From contig NZ_FMBL01000001.1 in the NCBI RefSeq assembly GCF_900094885.1, positions 772,867-836,866 of the forward strand: DNA of 64,000 nt. The letters run 5' to 3'. Under the pieces are notes generated by a model. It searched no databases, was not told where the DNA came from, and saw only the letters and a list, made by a program, of their open reading frames with translations. The position numbers and the translations under genes are program-made. Origin of the DNA: Bifidobacterium commune (GTDB lineage Bacteria > Actinomycetota > Actinomycetes > Actinomycetales > Bifidobacteriaceae). Of this stretch, positions 44,319-54,282 are shown piece after piece (position 1 is the stretch's first letter; every line of letters starts with the position of its first letter).

Positions 44319-45659
44319 TTATACGACAGCGCTTTCTTTTTTGCGCTCAGAACGAGAAAGAAACCCGCCAAACCCCTTGGAAATTAACGTCGACACGGCT
44401 ACGCCAACAGCGACCGGAACAAAGAACTCCATTGGAGCCCTCGTCAGTTCCATGACCAGGCACATCGCCATGAGCGGAGCCTGCTGCGATGCCGCTAGCA
44501 ACGCGGAAGCACCTACGAGCGCGCATGATGCAATCGTGTCACTGGGACTACAAACAAGCCACAGGATGCCAAGCAGCGCACCCAGTACGGCACCTATGGC
44601 AATACCGGGCTGCAAAACACCACCGGATGCACCGGAGCGGATGGTAGCCAGCGTGAGCACAGCTTTGGACACCAATAGGGCCAACAGCATCGGCACCACG
44701 GCCGCAGCCTGTTCTGAAGTGACCGAAAAGGCGTACTGTGCCATGGAACGTCCATTGCCCATAACCTGGGGCAGCCAAATCGCCACGATGCCAGTCACCA
44801 AAGCGGTCAACGGCATCATCCACAGAATGCCGGCTTTCTTGGGTTTGCTGCTCTCTGCCCATTGCGAGCCTTTGCGAAACAGCAGTCCTGCGATGCCGCA
44901 GGTCACGCCAACAATAACAGCGAACACCATTAAAGTCCAAGAGGGCGTTACAGATCCACCCATGGCTTCCATGCCATAAAACGTACCATGCTCACGAATA
45001 GAGGAAGCAACATAAGCCGATACCGACGACGTGCCGAGCGCCAGAATGACGGTTTCGACACTGATATCACAAAGCAGAATTTCAAGCGCAAAAAAAGTAC
45101 CGGCGAGTGGCGCATTGTAAACGCCAGCGAGACCTGCGGCAGCCGATACCGCCACAACAGTGGTACGTTGCTTTTCATCAATCGCATGAACGAATTGCGA
45201 AAACCGCTGGCCCAACATCGCACCAAACTCACGAGGCGCCACTTCACGACCAATGGATGAACCAGAACCAACGATAATGATCTGAAGCAGAACGTGGGCA
45301 GCGGTCTGCCATAGCGGCATTTGCTCTCCCGATACCGCCTGCTTAACCGAGGGGACTTTGGTGGTTTTGGTGCGCAGCAGCCACCATACCAATGCTGCGA
45401 ACACAGATCCTCCGACCACCGAGACAATCCTGCGCCATGACGCAACCTGATAGGGACCGGGATTTGCAGGACCCTCAACATAGCCCAGCATCAACTTCTC
45501 GACACCGCCGAGCATCAGACCCAGTAAACCGGAGCTTATGCCGACGACACCGCCCAGCAGGAATATGATTGCCACATTCACACCCAACTGCTTCAGCGTG
45601 TCATTGTTTTCCTGTTTCACCAGCAACTCCGACTCTCTACCACAACCTGCATGGAACAT
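44319..45659 (-). CDS. ClC-family chloride channel or transporter
   Basis: A 446-residue protein with about 10-12 hydrophobic helices of the ClC fold. The gating region is GSGSSIGREVAPREFGAMLG, where GRE carries the external gate glutamate. AAAGLAGVYNAPLAGTFFALE and GASGGVLQPGIAIGAVLG are conserved ClC stretches. It may be a chloride channel or a chloride/proton antiporter. The proton-path glutamate was not assigned. The ATG at 45659 has no good ribosome site, while a GTG at 45620 (VKQENNDTLK) follows GGAG with a 6-base gap and may be the real start. It lies between tig and clpP1. Confidence 0.9.
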   Translation of the reverse strand: MFHAGCGRESELLVKQENNDTLKQLGVNVAIIFLLGGVVGISSGLLGLMLGGVEKLMLGYVEGPANPGPYQVASWRRIVSVVGGSVFAALVWWLLRTKTTKVPSVKQAVSGEQMPLWQTAAHVLLQIIIVGSGSSIGREVAPREFGAMLGQRFSQFVHAIDEKQRTTVVAVSAAAGLAGVYNAPLAGTFFALEILLCDISVETVILALGTSSVSAYVASSIREHGTFYGMEAMGGSVTPSWTLMVFAVIVGVTCGIAGLLFRKGSQWAESSKPKKAGILWMMPLTALVTGIVAIWLPQVMGNGRSMAQYAFSVTSEQAAAVVPMLLALLVSKAVLTLATIRSGASGGVLQPGIAIGAVLGALLGILWLVCSPSDTIASCALVGASALLAASQQAPLMAMCLVMELTRAPMEFFVPVAVGVAVSTLISKGFGGFLSRSERKKESAVV

Positions 45660-45840
45660 CTCTCATCTCTGACTTTAATCTCCATGACCGATATCGCGGA
45701 TGATCGAACCGGCAGGCACCGCACGGACGGACTCCTGAATACCCCTAGGTCAACATACCCAAAGTCAATGTGCATCGCAAAACGAGAGGTCCCGCTTTTA
45801 CTTCCAAGCGTGCAAGATCATTGAAAACACCACGCCAACG

Positions 45841-45871
45841 AAAAAGGGAGCCGAGGCTTGCCCCGGCTCCC
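45841..45871 (-). terminator. Terminator of tig
   Basis: On the minus strand GGGAGCCGGGGC and GCCTCGGCTCCC form a GC-rich stem followed by TTTTT (plus-strand 45845-45841). Confidence 0.85.
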
Positions 45872-45923
45872 TAAATGACCTTCTATCGAAAATCAGTCCC
45901 CGACAGAAATCGTCATCCGCAAA

Positions 45924-47303
45924 TCACTCGGCTTTGTCCTTACCGGAAAGCTCGTCAGCAACTGCAGCAGCAGCGGAAGCTGCCTCGATGCTTTCGCTCT
46001 CTTCGGCATCCTCAAGAGCTTCATCCTCACCCAGGAACGGGGTCAGATCAAGGTCCTTGCCTTCACAAGTAAACTTGACGGCACGCATACCGGCAAGAAG
46101 ACCCTTCGAACGTCCCACTTCCTGAACAGCGCTGCCAAGCTGACCGTTCTGGACAATGGCATTGATGAAGGCGCTTGGATCCATGCCGTACTGTTGGGCG
46201 ATGGAAGTGAGGAAGTTGGTAACGTCCATCTGCGAAACCTTGACATCAAGCTGTTCAGCCAAGGTATCAAGTACGATCTGGTCCTCAAGTTCCTTATCTG
46301 TAGCCTCTTCGGCTTCCTTCTTCTGCTCGTCGGTAGCCTTGTCGGGATCAGCGGTGAGCTGCTTGAGACGATCCTCAATCATGCTCTTACGCACACCGGA
46401 AGGCAACGGAATCTCGATGTCCTTCTTCAGAGCTTCGATAAACACATCGCGCGCTTCGTTGGCCTGGCGACCTTCGCTGTCACGCTCGCAAGCCTTGCGG
46501 ATATCCGCCTTGAGCTCATCAAGGGTATCGAACTCGGAAGCTTCCTGAGCAAAGTCGTCGTCAAGCTTCGGCAGTTCCTCGGTTTTTACGCTGTTGACCT
46601 TGACCTTGATCTGAGCTTTCTCACCCTCGTGCTCGCCGCTTTCCAGCATGCCTTCGAAGGTGGTCTCTTCACCTGCGGACAGACCTTCAAGCGCTTCATC
46701 GATACCGTCGAGCAGCTTGCCGCTGCCGAGCTCGTAGCTCACACCTTCCTGGGAATCGACGGACTCGCCGTCAATCTGCGCGTCGAGGTCGATATTGGCA
46801 AAATCACCCTTCTTGGCTGGGCGATCAACACCAACGAGGGTGCCGAAACGCTGGCGAAGGTTGTCGAGACGCTTGTCGACGTCTTCATCGCTGACCTCGG
46901 TCTTGGCGACCTCCAAGGTCATTCCCTCGATCTTCGGAAGCTCGATTTCCGGACGACGCTCAACAGTGGCAATGAACTTGACCTTGGTATCGTCGCTAGC
47001 GCTGGTCGGCAGTTCCTTGACATCCAATTCAGGCTGAGCCATCGGGCGGATCTTCTTCTGCTCAAGAGCCTTGGAGTAGAGCTCCGGAACGGCAGTGTTT
47101 ACGGCTTCGCCGGCAACAGCGCCGAAACCGACGCGCTGGTCGACGATCTTGCCGGGGACGTGACCCTTGCGGAAGCCCGGAATGGTGATCTGCTTAGCAA
47201 TCTCCTTGCGAGCCTGATCAAGATAGGGGTCGAACTCTTCCGGGTCGACGGTGACGGTGAGCTTCACCTTGGTGGGCTCGAGATTCCTCACGCTGATTTT
47301 CAC
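45924..47303 (-). CDS. tig: Trigger factor
   Basis: A 459-residue ribosome-bound chaperone. The N-terminal ribosome-binding signature is IPGFRKGHVPGKIV (GFRKGKVP-like). The peptidyl-prolyl isomerase domain lies at about 150-235 (KGDFANIDLDAQIDGE, YELGSGKLLDGIDEAL). A long helical C-terminal domain follows, and an acidic Ala/Glu-rich tail of about 35 residues ends the protein. The start is a GTG at 47303, preceded by AGGAG with a 7-base gap. The nearby Clp genes fit a conserved protein-quality-control neighbourhood. Confidence 0.96.
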   Translation of the reverse strand: MKISVRNLEPTKVKLTVTVDPEEFDPYLDQARKEIAKQITIPGFRKGHVPGKIVDQRVGFGAVAGEAVNTAVPELYSKALEQKKIRPMAQPELDVKELPTSASDDTKVKFIATVERRPEIELPKIEGMTLEVAKTEVSDEDVDKRLDNLRQRFGTLVGVDRPAKKGDFANIDLDAQIDGESVDSQEGVSYELGSGKLLDGIDEALEGLSAGEETTFEGMLESGEHEGEKAQIKVKVNSVKTEELPKLDDDFAQEASEFDTLDELKADIRKACERDSEGRQANEARDVFIEALKKDIEIPLPSGVRKSMIEDRLKQLTADPDKATDEQKKEAEEATDKELEDQIVLDTLAEQLDVKVSQMDVTNFLTSIAQQYGMDPSAFINAIVQNGQLGSAVQEVGRSKGLLAGMRAVKFTCEGKDLDLTPFLGEDEALEDAEESESIEAASAAAAVADELSGKDKAE

Positions 47304-47352
47304 GCTAGTGCTCCTGACGATTATTCCAACTACTTCTGCCCTTAGGCAACCC

Positions 47353-48633
47353 TTATATGATAACCCGACTTACGGACTCTGCAACCAACTTAATCTGCCA
47401 TTCTCGTGCACCTTGCTCACGCAGAAATGCGGGAATGTCAAGCTCGGTCGCATCGTCTTGCCAACACAGGTTACGAATGATCTGAGGTTTAATTATCACA
47501 TCCGGCGGAGTGTGCGTATCGTGACCGATTCGGACAATAACGTCGCGCACTTGACCAAGCCGATCAAACCTGTCGGGATGATGACTCGCCCAGTATTTCA
47601 TGGAACGCGGCGCGTTGGTCTGAGACTCGGCACATGGAGCGGCCGGCTCCGGCCATTGATCGGGCTTTAATTCCAAGGCTTTCTGGATGGTGTTTTTCCA
47701 AACGTTTGACTTAACAGAACGCTGAATCGGTGCATAACGCTCAAACATCTTGTCGCGTTCATTGCCCATTCGGATACGCACACGCTCGTTGAGAATCCGG
47801 ATGGCGCGAAACTCTCGAGCATTATGAGGCTTTTTCTGGGCCGCCTCAATAATGGCGGCGTCGCTGAGTAGGAGTGTCGGCGCGATATCGTATTTACGAG
47901 CCAGTTCGTCACGTTTCTCCCACAATGCCTTGGCAACCGCCTGCCCCTGCCTATCGTGACCGAGAACCGTGAAATGCGAGATGCGCATCCACGGCACCGG
48001 ATGCTCCCGCCGCGGGGCGGTTCCTTGAGCAAGGACATATGCGAACTCCTCTTCAGCCCATTCGCTTTTTCCGGCTCGGTCAAGATCATTGCGCATCTTG
48101 TCTTCAAGCTCAATCAACAATTCGACATCAAGCGCCGCATAATTACGCCAATCGCGAGGCAACGGACGATAGGACCAGTCTACGGCGGAATGCTCTTTGG
48201 CCAGCGTGATACCGAGATAATGCTCGGTAACTGCCGCCAAACCGAAACGTTTCAGCCCCAACAGCCTAGCAGCTACTTCGGTATCGAAAAGCCGGCTAAC
48301 CGTCATGCCCAAATCGATGAATCCCGGAAGGTCCTGCAGAGAATCGTGGATAATCCAAGTTGCATCGCTAACAGCACGGCTAAATTCTCCCCAATCGGCA
48401 CCGGCGGCATTCAAAGCCATGGGGTCAAGAAGAACGATACCGGAACCTGTGCGCTTGAACTGCACCAACCAATCCTCATGCCCGTATCGATAACCCGACG
48501 CACGCTCCGCGTCAGCCGCTAGCGACCCCTTGCCGGCAGCAAGCCTGCCACAAGCCTCATGGAACCCATCAAGCGTGTCGATGACCCCAGGAACGCCTTC
48601 ACGCGGCTCCGCCTGCAATCGTGGCTCGCTCAA
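47353..48633 (-). CDS. rnd: Ribonuclease D-like 3'-5' exonuclease
   Basis: A 426-residue DEDD exonuclease with HRDC domain. The first acidic pair is in SLAADAERASGYRY, the second Asp in WIIHDSLQDLPGF, and the third in WRNYAALDVELLIELED with the Tyr of the DEDDy class. The HRDC domain follows at about 230-300 (LWEKRDELARKYDIAPTLLL). The enzyme trims tRNA and other RNA 3' ends. The start is a TTG at 48633 with AGGAG six bases upstream. The 295 bases upstream hold no recognised gene. Confidence 0.9.
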   Translation of the reverse strand: MSEPRLQAEPREGVPGVIDTLDGFHEACGRLAAGKGSLAADAERASGYRYGHEDWLVQFKRTGSGIVLLDPMALNAAGADWGEFSRAVSDATWIIHDSLQDLPGFIDLGMTVSRLFDTEVAARLLGLKRFGLAAVTEHYLGITLAKEHSAVDWSYRPLPRDWRNYAALDVELLIELEDKMRNDLDRAGKSEWAEEEFAYVLAQGTAPRREHPVPWMRISHFTVLGHDRQGQAVAKALWEKRDELARKYDIAPTLLLSDAAIIEAAQKKPHNAREFRAIRILNERVRIRMGNERDKMFERYAPIQRSVKSNVWKNTIQKALELKPDQWPEPAAPCAESQTNAPRSMKYWASHHPDRFDRLGQVRDVIVRIGHDTHTPPDVIIKPQIIRNLCWQDDATELDIPAFLREQGAREWQIKLVAESVSRVII

Positions 48634-48928
48634 ACCGGACTCCTACTTCCATCCACCAACGCAATGCACAACCATGTCCGCACCACAAAGCCTTGCAAAC
48701 CAGCCTTGCAGTAAACATAGTCATACCTCAATCCGGCGTCCACCATAGCGCAAGGCTTGGGCAGCGCCGCCAGTGTTGCGCATTAACTGTCAAGAACAGC
48801 GCAATGGCCGACAGCAAGGACGAATCAAACCAGCTGCTTAAGCCGATGGCTTTGCATAGGAATCGCCCAACTTGGCACAATTCGTAAGAACCGACAGCAC
48901 GAACAGCGTGATTCACTACGTCTCATCG
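48634..48928. other. Intergenic region upstream of rnd
   Basis: About 295 bases between recQ and rnd, both on the minus strand. A TTGACA hexamer occurs on the minus strand near 48785, but no good -10 was found at the right spacing. No RNA gene is seen. Confidence 0.3.
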
Positions 48929-50968
48929 CTATTGATTCGAACGCACCACTTCCATGAAACGCGGTCCGTAAAGATGCAGCTTGTTCTCCCCCACACCGTT
49001 GACCGCAAGAAACTGAGCATCTGTCACTGGCTTGATGCGGGCCATGTCATGCAAGGTCTTGTCGGAAAACACGATATAGGGCGGCTTACCGATTTCTTGC
49101 GCTATGGTGCGTCGCAACTCGCGGAACTTTTGGAACAGCGCCTCGTCGTCCTCGTTGAATTCAACCTCATCACGGGACGCTTTTCCTGTGTGTGAAACCG
49201 AACCATTTTCAGCATCAACGTCATAGGAACCGGACGATTGCTCAACCGATGTTTTGCGTTGAACACGCTTGATTTCATAATGAAAATCAGGCTGAACCGT
49301 CTGCGCAGCACGCGGACCAAATCCGACAACCGGTAGCCTTCCTTCCGAAACGGTAAGATAGCCGTCCGTGACCATCTGGTTGATGACATCACGAATGCGA
49401 GCGTCCGGTACGTCATGAAGCGCCGCGTAACTAGGAACCCGATCAAACCCTCGGGCAAGGAGGTCTTGTGCCTTGGAACCTCGGAGCACCGATACTATCT
49501 TGCCCATGCCGAAACTTTGATGGATGTCATGGACGCAACGGCTGACGGCCCTTGCCACATCGGAAACATCAATGGTCTCGAAAGTGCTTTCGCAATTGAA
49601 GCAGTTACCACAATTCTCCTTATGTTTGCAGTCCGAGAAAGTCCCGTCTGCCTTTTTAGCGGCTACGCCTCCATCATCAGTGCCATCGACGCCGACACTG
49701 TCCGGATCAGCAAAATATCTGACGATGTAATGATGGAGGCAATCGGTGGTACGACAATATCCGATTATTGCATTCAGCAGACGGCGGTGACTGTGTCGGA
49801 CGATGTCCCGTTCTTCCGAGGTCAACCACTCGTTTTCTGAACCCATATCCAACAACCGGCGACGCGTTACAATATCGAATTCATTCCACAGCAGGGTGCA
49901 ACGCCCCGGCTCTCCGTCTCGTCCGGCTCGACCAGCCTCCTGGTAGTACGCCTCGATGCTTTCAGGCATATTGTGGTGAATGACATACCGAACGTTTGAC
50001 TTGTCAATACCCATACCGAAGGCGTTCGTCGCCACCACCAACGGCACCCGATCGGTGACGAAATCACGTTGCGCACCGTCTCGCGCATCCGCCGACATGC
50101 CACCGTGGTAGGCAACAGCACGAAGGCCACGTCGATTGAGCTCATCGGCCAGCGTCTCCGTCTCTTTGCGAGTGGCGCAATAGACGACACCTGATTCATC
50201 CGAATGTTTGGCCGCATACTCACAGATCCATGCATTCTTACGCTTGGTGGGCATGTTGATGATATCGAAATACAGATTCGCGCGATCAAAACCAGTGACG
50301 GTAATCTCGGGTGTCTTTAACCCTAGCAATCGAACGATATCACGACGCACCTTTTCGGTGGCCGTTGCAGTAAACGCGGCAACGGTCGGACGTGTAGGCA
50401 AACTGGCAATAAACTCACCGATTCCCAAATAAGACGAACGGAAATCCTGACCCCATTGAGAAACGCAGTGAGCCTCATCGACGGTAATCAGCGAGATGTT
50501 CATATGAGCCGCAAAGTCACGGAAACGATCTGTCTCTAGGCGTTCCGGAGCTACATAAAGCATCTTTACATCACCGCGCCGGGCTTGAGCAAAGACCATT
50601 CCCTGCTCATCGATCCCCTGCGTCGTGTTGATGAATGCCGCTTTGATTCCCACGTCGTTCAAAGCATCCACCTGATCGCGCATCAACGAAATCAACGGAG
50701 AAATAACGATGGTCAACCCGTGAAGCATGGTTGCAGGCACCTGGTAACAAATCGATTTGCCGGCACCGGTGGGCATAACACCCAGCACATCATGCCCGGC
50801 AAGAATCGCATTGACCAAGCCAGACTGACCTTCACGGAAGGAGTCATAACCAAAGTACTGTTTTAACACTTCCAGCGAACCCTGAGCGGGCGCTGACGAT
50901 GAGGATTGCTTTTCATACAAGGACGACACAGGCTCCATCCCACTTGACAACAAGGACGATGCCGACAT
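48929..50968 (-). CDS. recQ: ATP-dependent DNA helicase RecQ
   Basis: A 679-residue superfamily 2 helicase that unwinds DNA 3' to 5' in repair. Motif I is VMPTGAGKSICYQVPA, motif II TVDEAHCVSQWGQDFR, motif III VAAFTATATEKVRRDI, and motif VI YYQEAGRAGRDG. The zinc-binding RQC region has CKHKENCGNCFNCE, though about 30 residues are inserted before it. The C-terminal HRDC domain contains PPYIVFSDKTLHDMARIKP. Its ATG overlaps the pncA stop (TGATG), so the two are translationally coupled. Confidence 0.95.
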   Translation of the reverse strand: MSASSLLSSGMEPVSSLYEKQSSSSAPAQGSLEVLKQYFGYDSFREGQSGLVNAILAGHDVLGVMPTGAGKSICYQVPATMLHGLTIVISPLISLMRDQVDALNDVGIKAAFINTTQGIDEQGMVFAQARRGDVKMLYVAPERLETDRFRDFAAHMNISLITVDEAHCVSQWGQDFRSSYLGIGEFIASLPTRPTVAAFTATATEKVRRDIVRLLGLKTPEITVTGFDRANLYFDIINMPTKRKNAWICEYAAKHSDESGVVYCATRKETETLADELNRRGLRAVAYHGGMSADARDGAQRDFVTDRVPLVVATNAFGMGIDKSNVRYVIHHNMPESIEAYYQEAGRAGRDGEPGRCTLLWNEFDIVTRRRLLDMGSENEWLTSEERDIVRHSHRRLLNAIIGYCRTTDCLHHYIVRYFADPDSVGVDGTDDGGVAAKKADGTFSDCKHKENCGNCFNCESTFETIDVSDVARAVSRCVHDIHQSFGMGKIVSVLRGSKAQDLLARGFDRVPSYAALHDVPDARIRDVINQMVTDGYLTVSEGRLPVVGFGPRAAQTVQPDFHYEIKRVQRKTSVEQSSGSYDVDAENGSVSHTGKASRDEVEFNEDDEALFQKFRELRRTIAQEIGKPPYIVFSDKTLHDMARIKPVTDAQFLAVNGVGENKLHLYGPRFMEVVRSNQ

Positions 50969-51591
50969 CAGTCACCAATCCCTTTCTTTAGTTCTATACC
51001 AGCTTCACTCATTTCATTGCGCGCATCAATGCCCTGACTTTCACTGACCGGTTCGGTCATATCCTCAAAAACCGTCACAGCATAGCCAAGCTTCATGGCA
51101 TCAAGTGCGGTCTTCTTGACACAATGTGATTCCGCCAGGCCTACGACATCGACATGGTCCACACCTGCATCCTGCAAGCTCCGGGCCAACGTCCGACCTT
51201 CTCGTTGCATCGCCACGAATTCCTCACGTGTTTGTATGTTGGCAGTGTTGTCTTCAATGCCTTCGAAACCCGAATACGCCGATGCGTACTGCCCTTTCTT
51301 GAAATGATGACTTAGGCCGAGAGCGGCGATTTGTGGCATCAACTCTGCGTTCACAGTGCCGGCCACACCGTGTTTCGGCCACGAATCAACAAAATCAGGT
51401 CGTTCAGAGAAATGCGAGCCGGGCTCGATGTGCCAATCCTGCGTGGTGGCGATATAGACATAATCATCGCCGCGAGTATTCACATATTGCGCAATGCGGT
51501 CAGCTACGGCCGATCCACCATCCACCCCAAGTTCCCCGCCTTCACAGAACGTTGGCTGCACATCCACGATAATCAACGCCTTGCTTGCCAT
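50968..51591 (-). CDS. pncA: Nicotinamidase/isochorismatase family hydrolase
   Basis: A 207-residue cysteine hydrolase. The catalytic triad is seen as Asp in ALIIVDVQPTFCEGG, Lys in LSHHFKKGQYAS and Cys in VGLAESHCVKKTALDA. Length, the WHIEPGSHFSERPDFVDSWP metal and substrate loop, and VDVVGLAESHCVK favour nicotinamidase, which recycles nicotinamide to nicotinate for NAD. The start at 51591 follows GGGAG with a 5-base gap. It overlaps recQ downstream. Confidence 0.9.
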   Translation of the reverse strand: MASKALIIVDVQPTFCEGGELGVDGGSAVADRIAQYVNTRGDDYVYIATTQDWHIEPGSHFSERPDFVDSWPKHGVAGTVNAELMPQIAALGLSHHFKKGQYASAYSGFEGIEDNTANIQTREEFVAMQREGRTLARSLQDAGVDHVDVVGLAESHCVKKTALDAMKLGYAVTVFEDMTEPVSESQGIDARNEMSEAGIELKKGIGD

Positions 51592-51703
51592 CGGTGCTCC
51601 CATCCTTTACAAATCCAAACGCCTTCCGACACCCATCAACAATGCTGAAAAACCACTCTACAAGAACACAACACTTGCGTGCCACCGCATCAAGGAATGA
51701 CCT

Positions 51704-52498
51704 CTACAACGACGCGGCCGCAATCAGTTCACGGGTATAGACAGCTTTCGGCCGGTTCAACACGTCATTGGCACTGCCACTTTCCACGACCTTACCCTCG
51801 TGGAGGACGACGATTCGGTCCGCAATGCGCTGAACAACACCCAAATCATGAGAAATCACAATAACCGAGGTTTCCGGCCTAGCCTGGCGGATCGCTGCAA
51901 GAGCCTCAAGTATCTGCAACCGCGCCACCACATCAACGGCACTCATCGGCTCATCAGCAACAATAAGCTTGGGGTCGGTCATCAATGCCCTAGCGACGGC
52001 AACACGCTGGGCCTGTCCACCTGAAAGATCGGCAGGATACCGCTCCAAAAATTCCGCAGGATCAAGACCGACCAGAGACAGGGACTCGCGGGTTTTCCGA
52101 TCAATATCGAGACTATTCTTTCTCGAATGCCGTCCAAGTCGGATATTCAGCGGTTCCGCCATTGACCGAAAAACCGTCCAACGCGGGTCGAGTGAGGTGA
52201 ACGGATTCTGAAACACAAGGCTTGAATCTCGTCGCAATGCCTGATATCCAGCCGACCTCCGGCCTTCCACCAACTCACCATCAAAGGTCACCACACCACT
52301 TGTTGGTTTATCAAGGCCCAGCAGAATCCGCATCAATGTGGACTTTCCCGACCCCGAACCGCCAATCAGTGCTAGGCATTGCCCCGAATGAACCTCAATG
52401 TTGACTTCATCGACCGCAATCTGACGCCCTCTGCCTTTCCCAAAAACCTGCTGTATCCCTCTGCCGGTTAGCAATATTTGTCCCTCAGTCATTGCCAT
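51704..52498 (-). CDS. Peptide ABC transporter ATP-binding protein (OppF/DppF type)
   Basis: A 264-residue ATPase. Walker A is GGSGSGKSTLMRILLG, the Q loop is in LVFQNPFTSLDPRWTV, the signature is LSGGQAQRVAVARALM, and Walker B is LIVADEPMSAVD. The QNPFTSLDPR form is typical of OppF/DppF. The C-terminal zinc-like extension of many OppF proteins is short here. It is the last gene of a five-gene minus-strand operon and starts one base after the OppD-type stop. Confidence 0.92.
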   Translation of the reverse strand: MAMTEGQILLTGRGIQQVFGKGRGRQIAVDEVNIEVHSGQCLALIGGSGSGKSTLMRILLGLDKPTSGVVTFDGELVEGRRSAGYQALRRDSSLVFQNPFTSLDPRWTVFRSMAEPLNIRLGRHSRKNSLDIDRKTRESLSLVGLDPAEFLERYPADLSGGQAQRVAVARALMTDPKLIVADEPMSAVDVVARLQILEALAAIRQARPETSVIVISHDLGVVQRIADRIVVLHEGKVVESGSANDVLNRPKAVYTRELIAAASL

Positions 52499-52499
52499 C

Positions 52500-53273
52500 C
52501 TACTTCCTCTGCAATGTCAATTCATGTGCCGCATCGACGAGTTTCCGTGTTGAATTGGCCTGTGGATCTGCGAGTAGAGCCGCGGTTTGTCCGGAGTCGG
52601 CAATCTGTCCGCACTCAAGTACATAGCATCGCGTCGTGGCACATGAGAGTACCGAAAAATCGTGGGTAATGAACAGCATCGAGGCCCCGGCCTTGTCAAC
52701 CAATTCAACCAACAGATCGACGATGCGACGTTGCGTGATGGAATCAAGCGCCGTCGTGGGCTCGTCGGCAATAATCAGACGAGGCGACGTAATGAGCGCT
52801 GTAGCTATGCCTACGCGTTGCTGTTGTCCACCGGACAGTTCGCTCGGATATTTCTTCGCTATCGTTGCGTCAAGACCGACCTTTTCAAGCATCCTAGCCA
52901 CACGCGCCTGCCGGTCAACCTTGTCCAAATCGTAATGAAGCTTGAGAGGCAATTCGATTTGCTTACCCACCGAAAGAACAGGATTCAGCGATGAAGCCGG
53001 GTTTTGAAACACCGTACCAACGTAACGACCGCGCAGACTGGCCAGTACGGGTTCGCTTGCCTCAACAACTTGTATACCGCCCACCATTGCGGAACCGGAA
53101 ACCTGCGCATTGGTCGGTAACAACCCAAGCAGCGCCTTGGATATCATTGATTTGCCCGATCCCGATGAACCGATAAGGCCGACGCGTTCACCATCGCTAA
53201 TATGCAAATCGATATCCCGCACAATCGGCTTGCCGTTTATACAAACGCCGAGCCGCTTAACATCAACCGACAT
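52500..53273 (-). CDS. Peptide ABC transporter ATP-binding protein (OppD/DppD type)
   Basis: A 257-residue ATPase. Walker A is GSSGSGKSMISKALLGLL, the Q loop is VFQNPASSLNPVLSVG, the signature is LSGGQQQRVGIATALI, and Walker B is LIIADEPTTALDSITQRRI, a hallmark of OppD/DppD. It lacks the C-terminal oligopeptide-specific extension of about 70 residues. It follows the OppC-type gene by one base, so the genes are tightly coupled. Confidence 0.92.
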   Translation of the reverse strand: MSVDVKRLGVCINGKPIVRDIDLHISDGERVGLIGSSGSGKSMISKALLGLLPTNAQVSGSAMVGGIQVVEASEPVLASLRGRYVGTVFQNPASSLNPVLSVGKQIELPLKLHYDLDKVDRQARVARMLEKVGLDATIAKKYPSELSGGQQQRVGIATALITSPRLIIADEPTTALDSITQRRIVDLLVELVDKAGASMLFITHDFSVLSCATTRCYVLECGQIADSGQTAALLADPQANSTRKLVDAAHELTLQRK

Positions 53274-53274
53274 C

Positions 53275-54282
53275 TCAGGACCTCCTCAATTCCGGATTCG
53301 AGGACGGATCGGTGGTATCGCGCAGCACATCGCCGAAGATATTGAGCGCAACCGCCACGATGGTGACGATAAGCCCCGGCCAGAGCGCGCTCAGCGGGTA
53401 GACGTCGATAAGCTTCACCGAGGTTGCCAACGAATGACCCCAGCTTGGCACACCGCTTGGCACACCGATTCCCAGGTAGGTCAGTCCTGATTCGGCAAGC
53501 ACCGCCGTACCAGCGGACAAGGAAAGCTGGACCATGACGGTCGGCATAACATTGGGCAGGATATGATGCAGCATCACCGAAAAACCGGAAGCCCCGTACG
53601 AAAGCGCCGATCCAACATAGTCCGAGTTCGCCGCCAGCAACGCCTCCGGCCGTGCGACACGAGCCAGATTAAGACCATAACCGATTCCGCAGGCAAGAAC
53701 GACAACCATAACGGAAGCACCCATCGGAACCGCAAGGATCAAGGCAATCAGGATGGTGGGGATCGAAATCAATGCATCCACCGCCACCACCGACCCGTTC
53801 GACAGCGCAGAATTGCGTGAAACCATAATGCTTATCAGCAATACGCCCAATATACCGGCGAATATCACAGAAGCAACGGCAATAAACAGATCGGTGCGTG
53901 CACCAGCCATAAGCCAACTGAATACGTCGGCACCAATGCCGTCAGTTCCCAGCCACTGCGTTGCTGAAGGCTTGGCCCACACCTGATAACCGTCCGTTTT
54001 CCACAGCGACTGCGGCGTCCAAAACAGCGAAATCAAGGAAATCGCAACCCATGAGGTCATTACGGTCAGAGCAAACTTACCTTCGCCTCGTTTCCATATC
54101 AATCGCAGCACAACCGCAAATCCCCTACCCAAAGCTACGTTTTCCCTATCTTTCGCAGCCCTTTTCGACGGCTGATTTGCCGAACGTTCGACAGATGAGA
54201 CAGCACCCTGTCGCATGTCTGACAAGTCCGTACCGGTCTGATATTCCTCTGCTCTGTTGTGCGAATCGTTCCGCATCATCAT
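53275..54282 (-). CDS. Peptide ABC transporter permease (OppC/DppC type)
   Basis: A 335-residue permease. About 75 polar and basic residues precede the first helix (FALTVMTSWVAISLISLFW). LGTDGIGADVFSWLMAGART is the OppC/DppC signature. The EAA loop is seen as GLNLARVARPEALLAANSDY, and the C-terminal helices contain LAESGLTYLGIGVPSGVPSW. The gene overlaps the OppB-type stop by four bases (ATGA). Confidence 0.92.
   Translation of the reverse strand: MMMRNDSHNRAEEYQTGTDLSDMRQGAVSSVERSANQPSKRAAKDRENVALGRGFAVVLRLIWKRGEGKFALTVMTSWVAISLISLFWTPQSLWKTDGYQVWAKPSATQWLGTDGIGADVFSWLMAGARTDLFIAVASVIFAGILGVLLISIMVSRNSALSNGSVVAVDALISIPTILIALILAVPMGASVMVVVLACGIGYGLNLARVARPEALLAANSDYVGSALSYGASGFSVMLHHILPNVMPTVMVQLSLSAGTAVLAESGLTYLGIGVPSGVPSWGHSLATSVKLIDVYPLSALWPGLIVTIVAVALNIFGDVLRDTTDPSSNPELRRS

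Noticed and set aside
44269-44340. Possible ClgR operator upstream of clpP1
   Set aside because: The CGC and GCG half-sites present are not at the spacing known for ClgR boxes.
46194-47345. 383-codon open frame on the plus strand
   Set aside because: Antisense shadow of tig; no family features.
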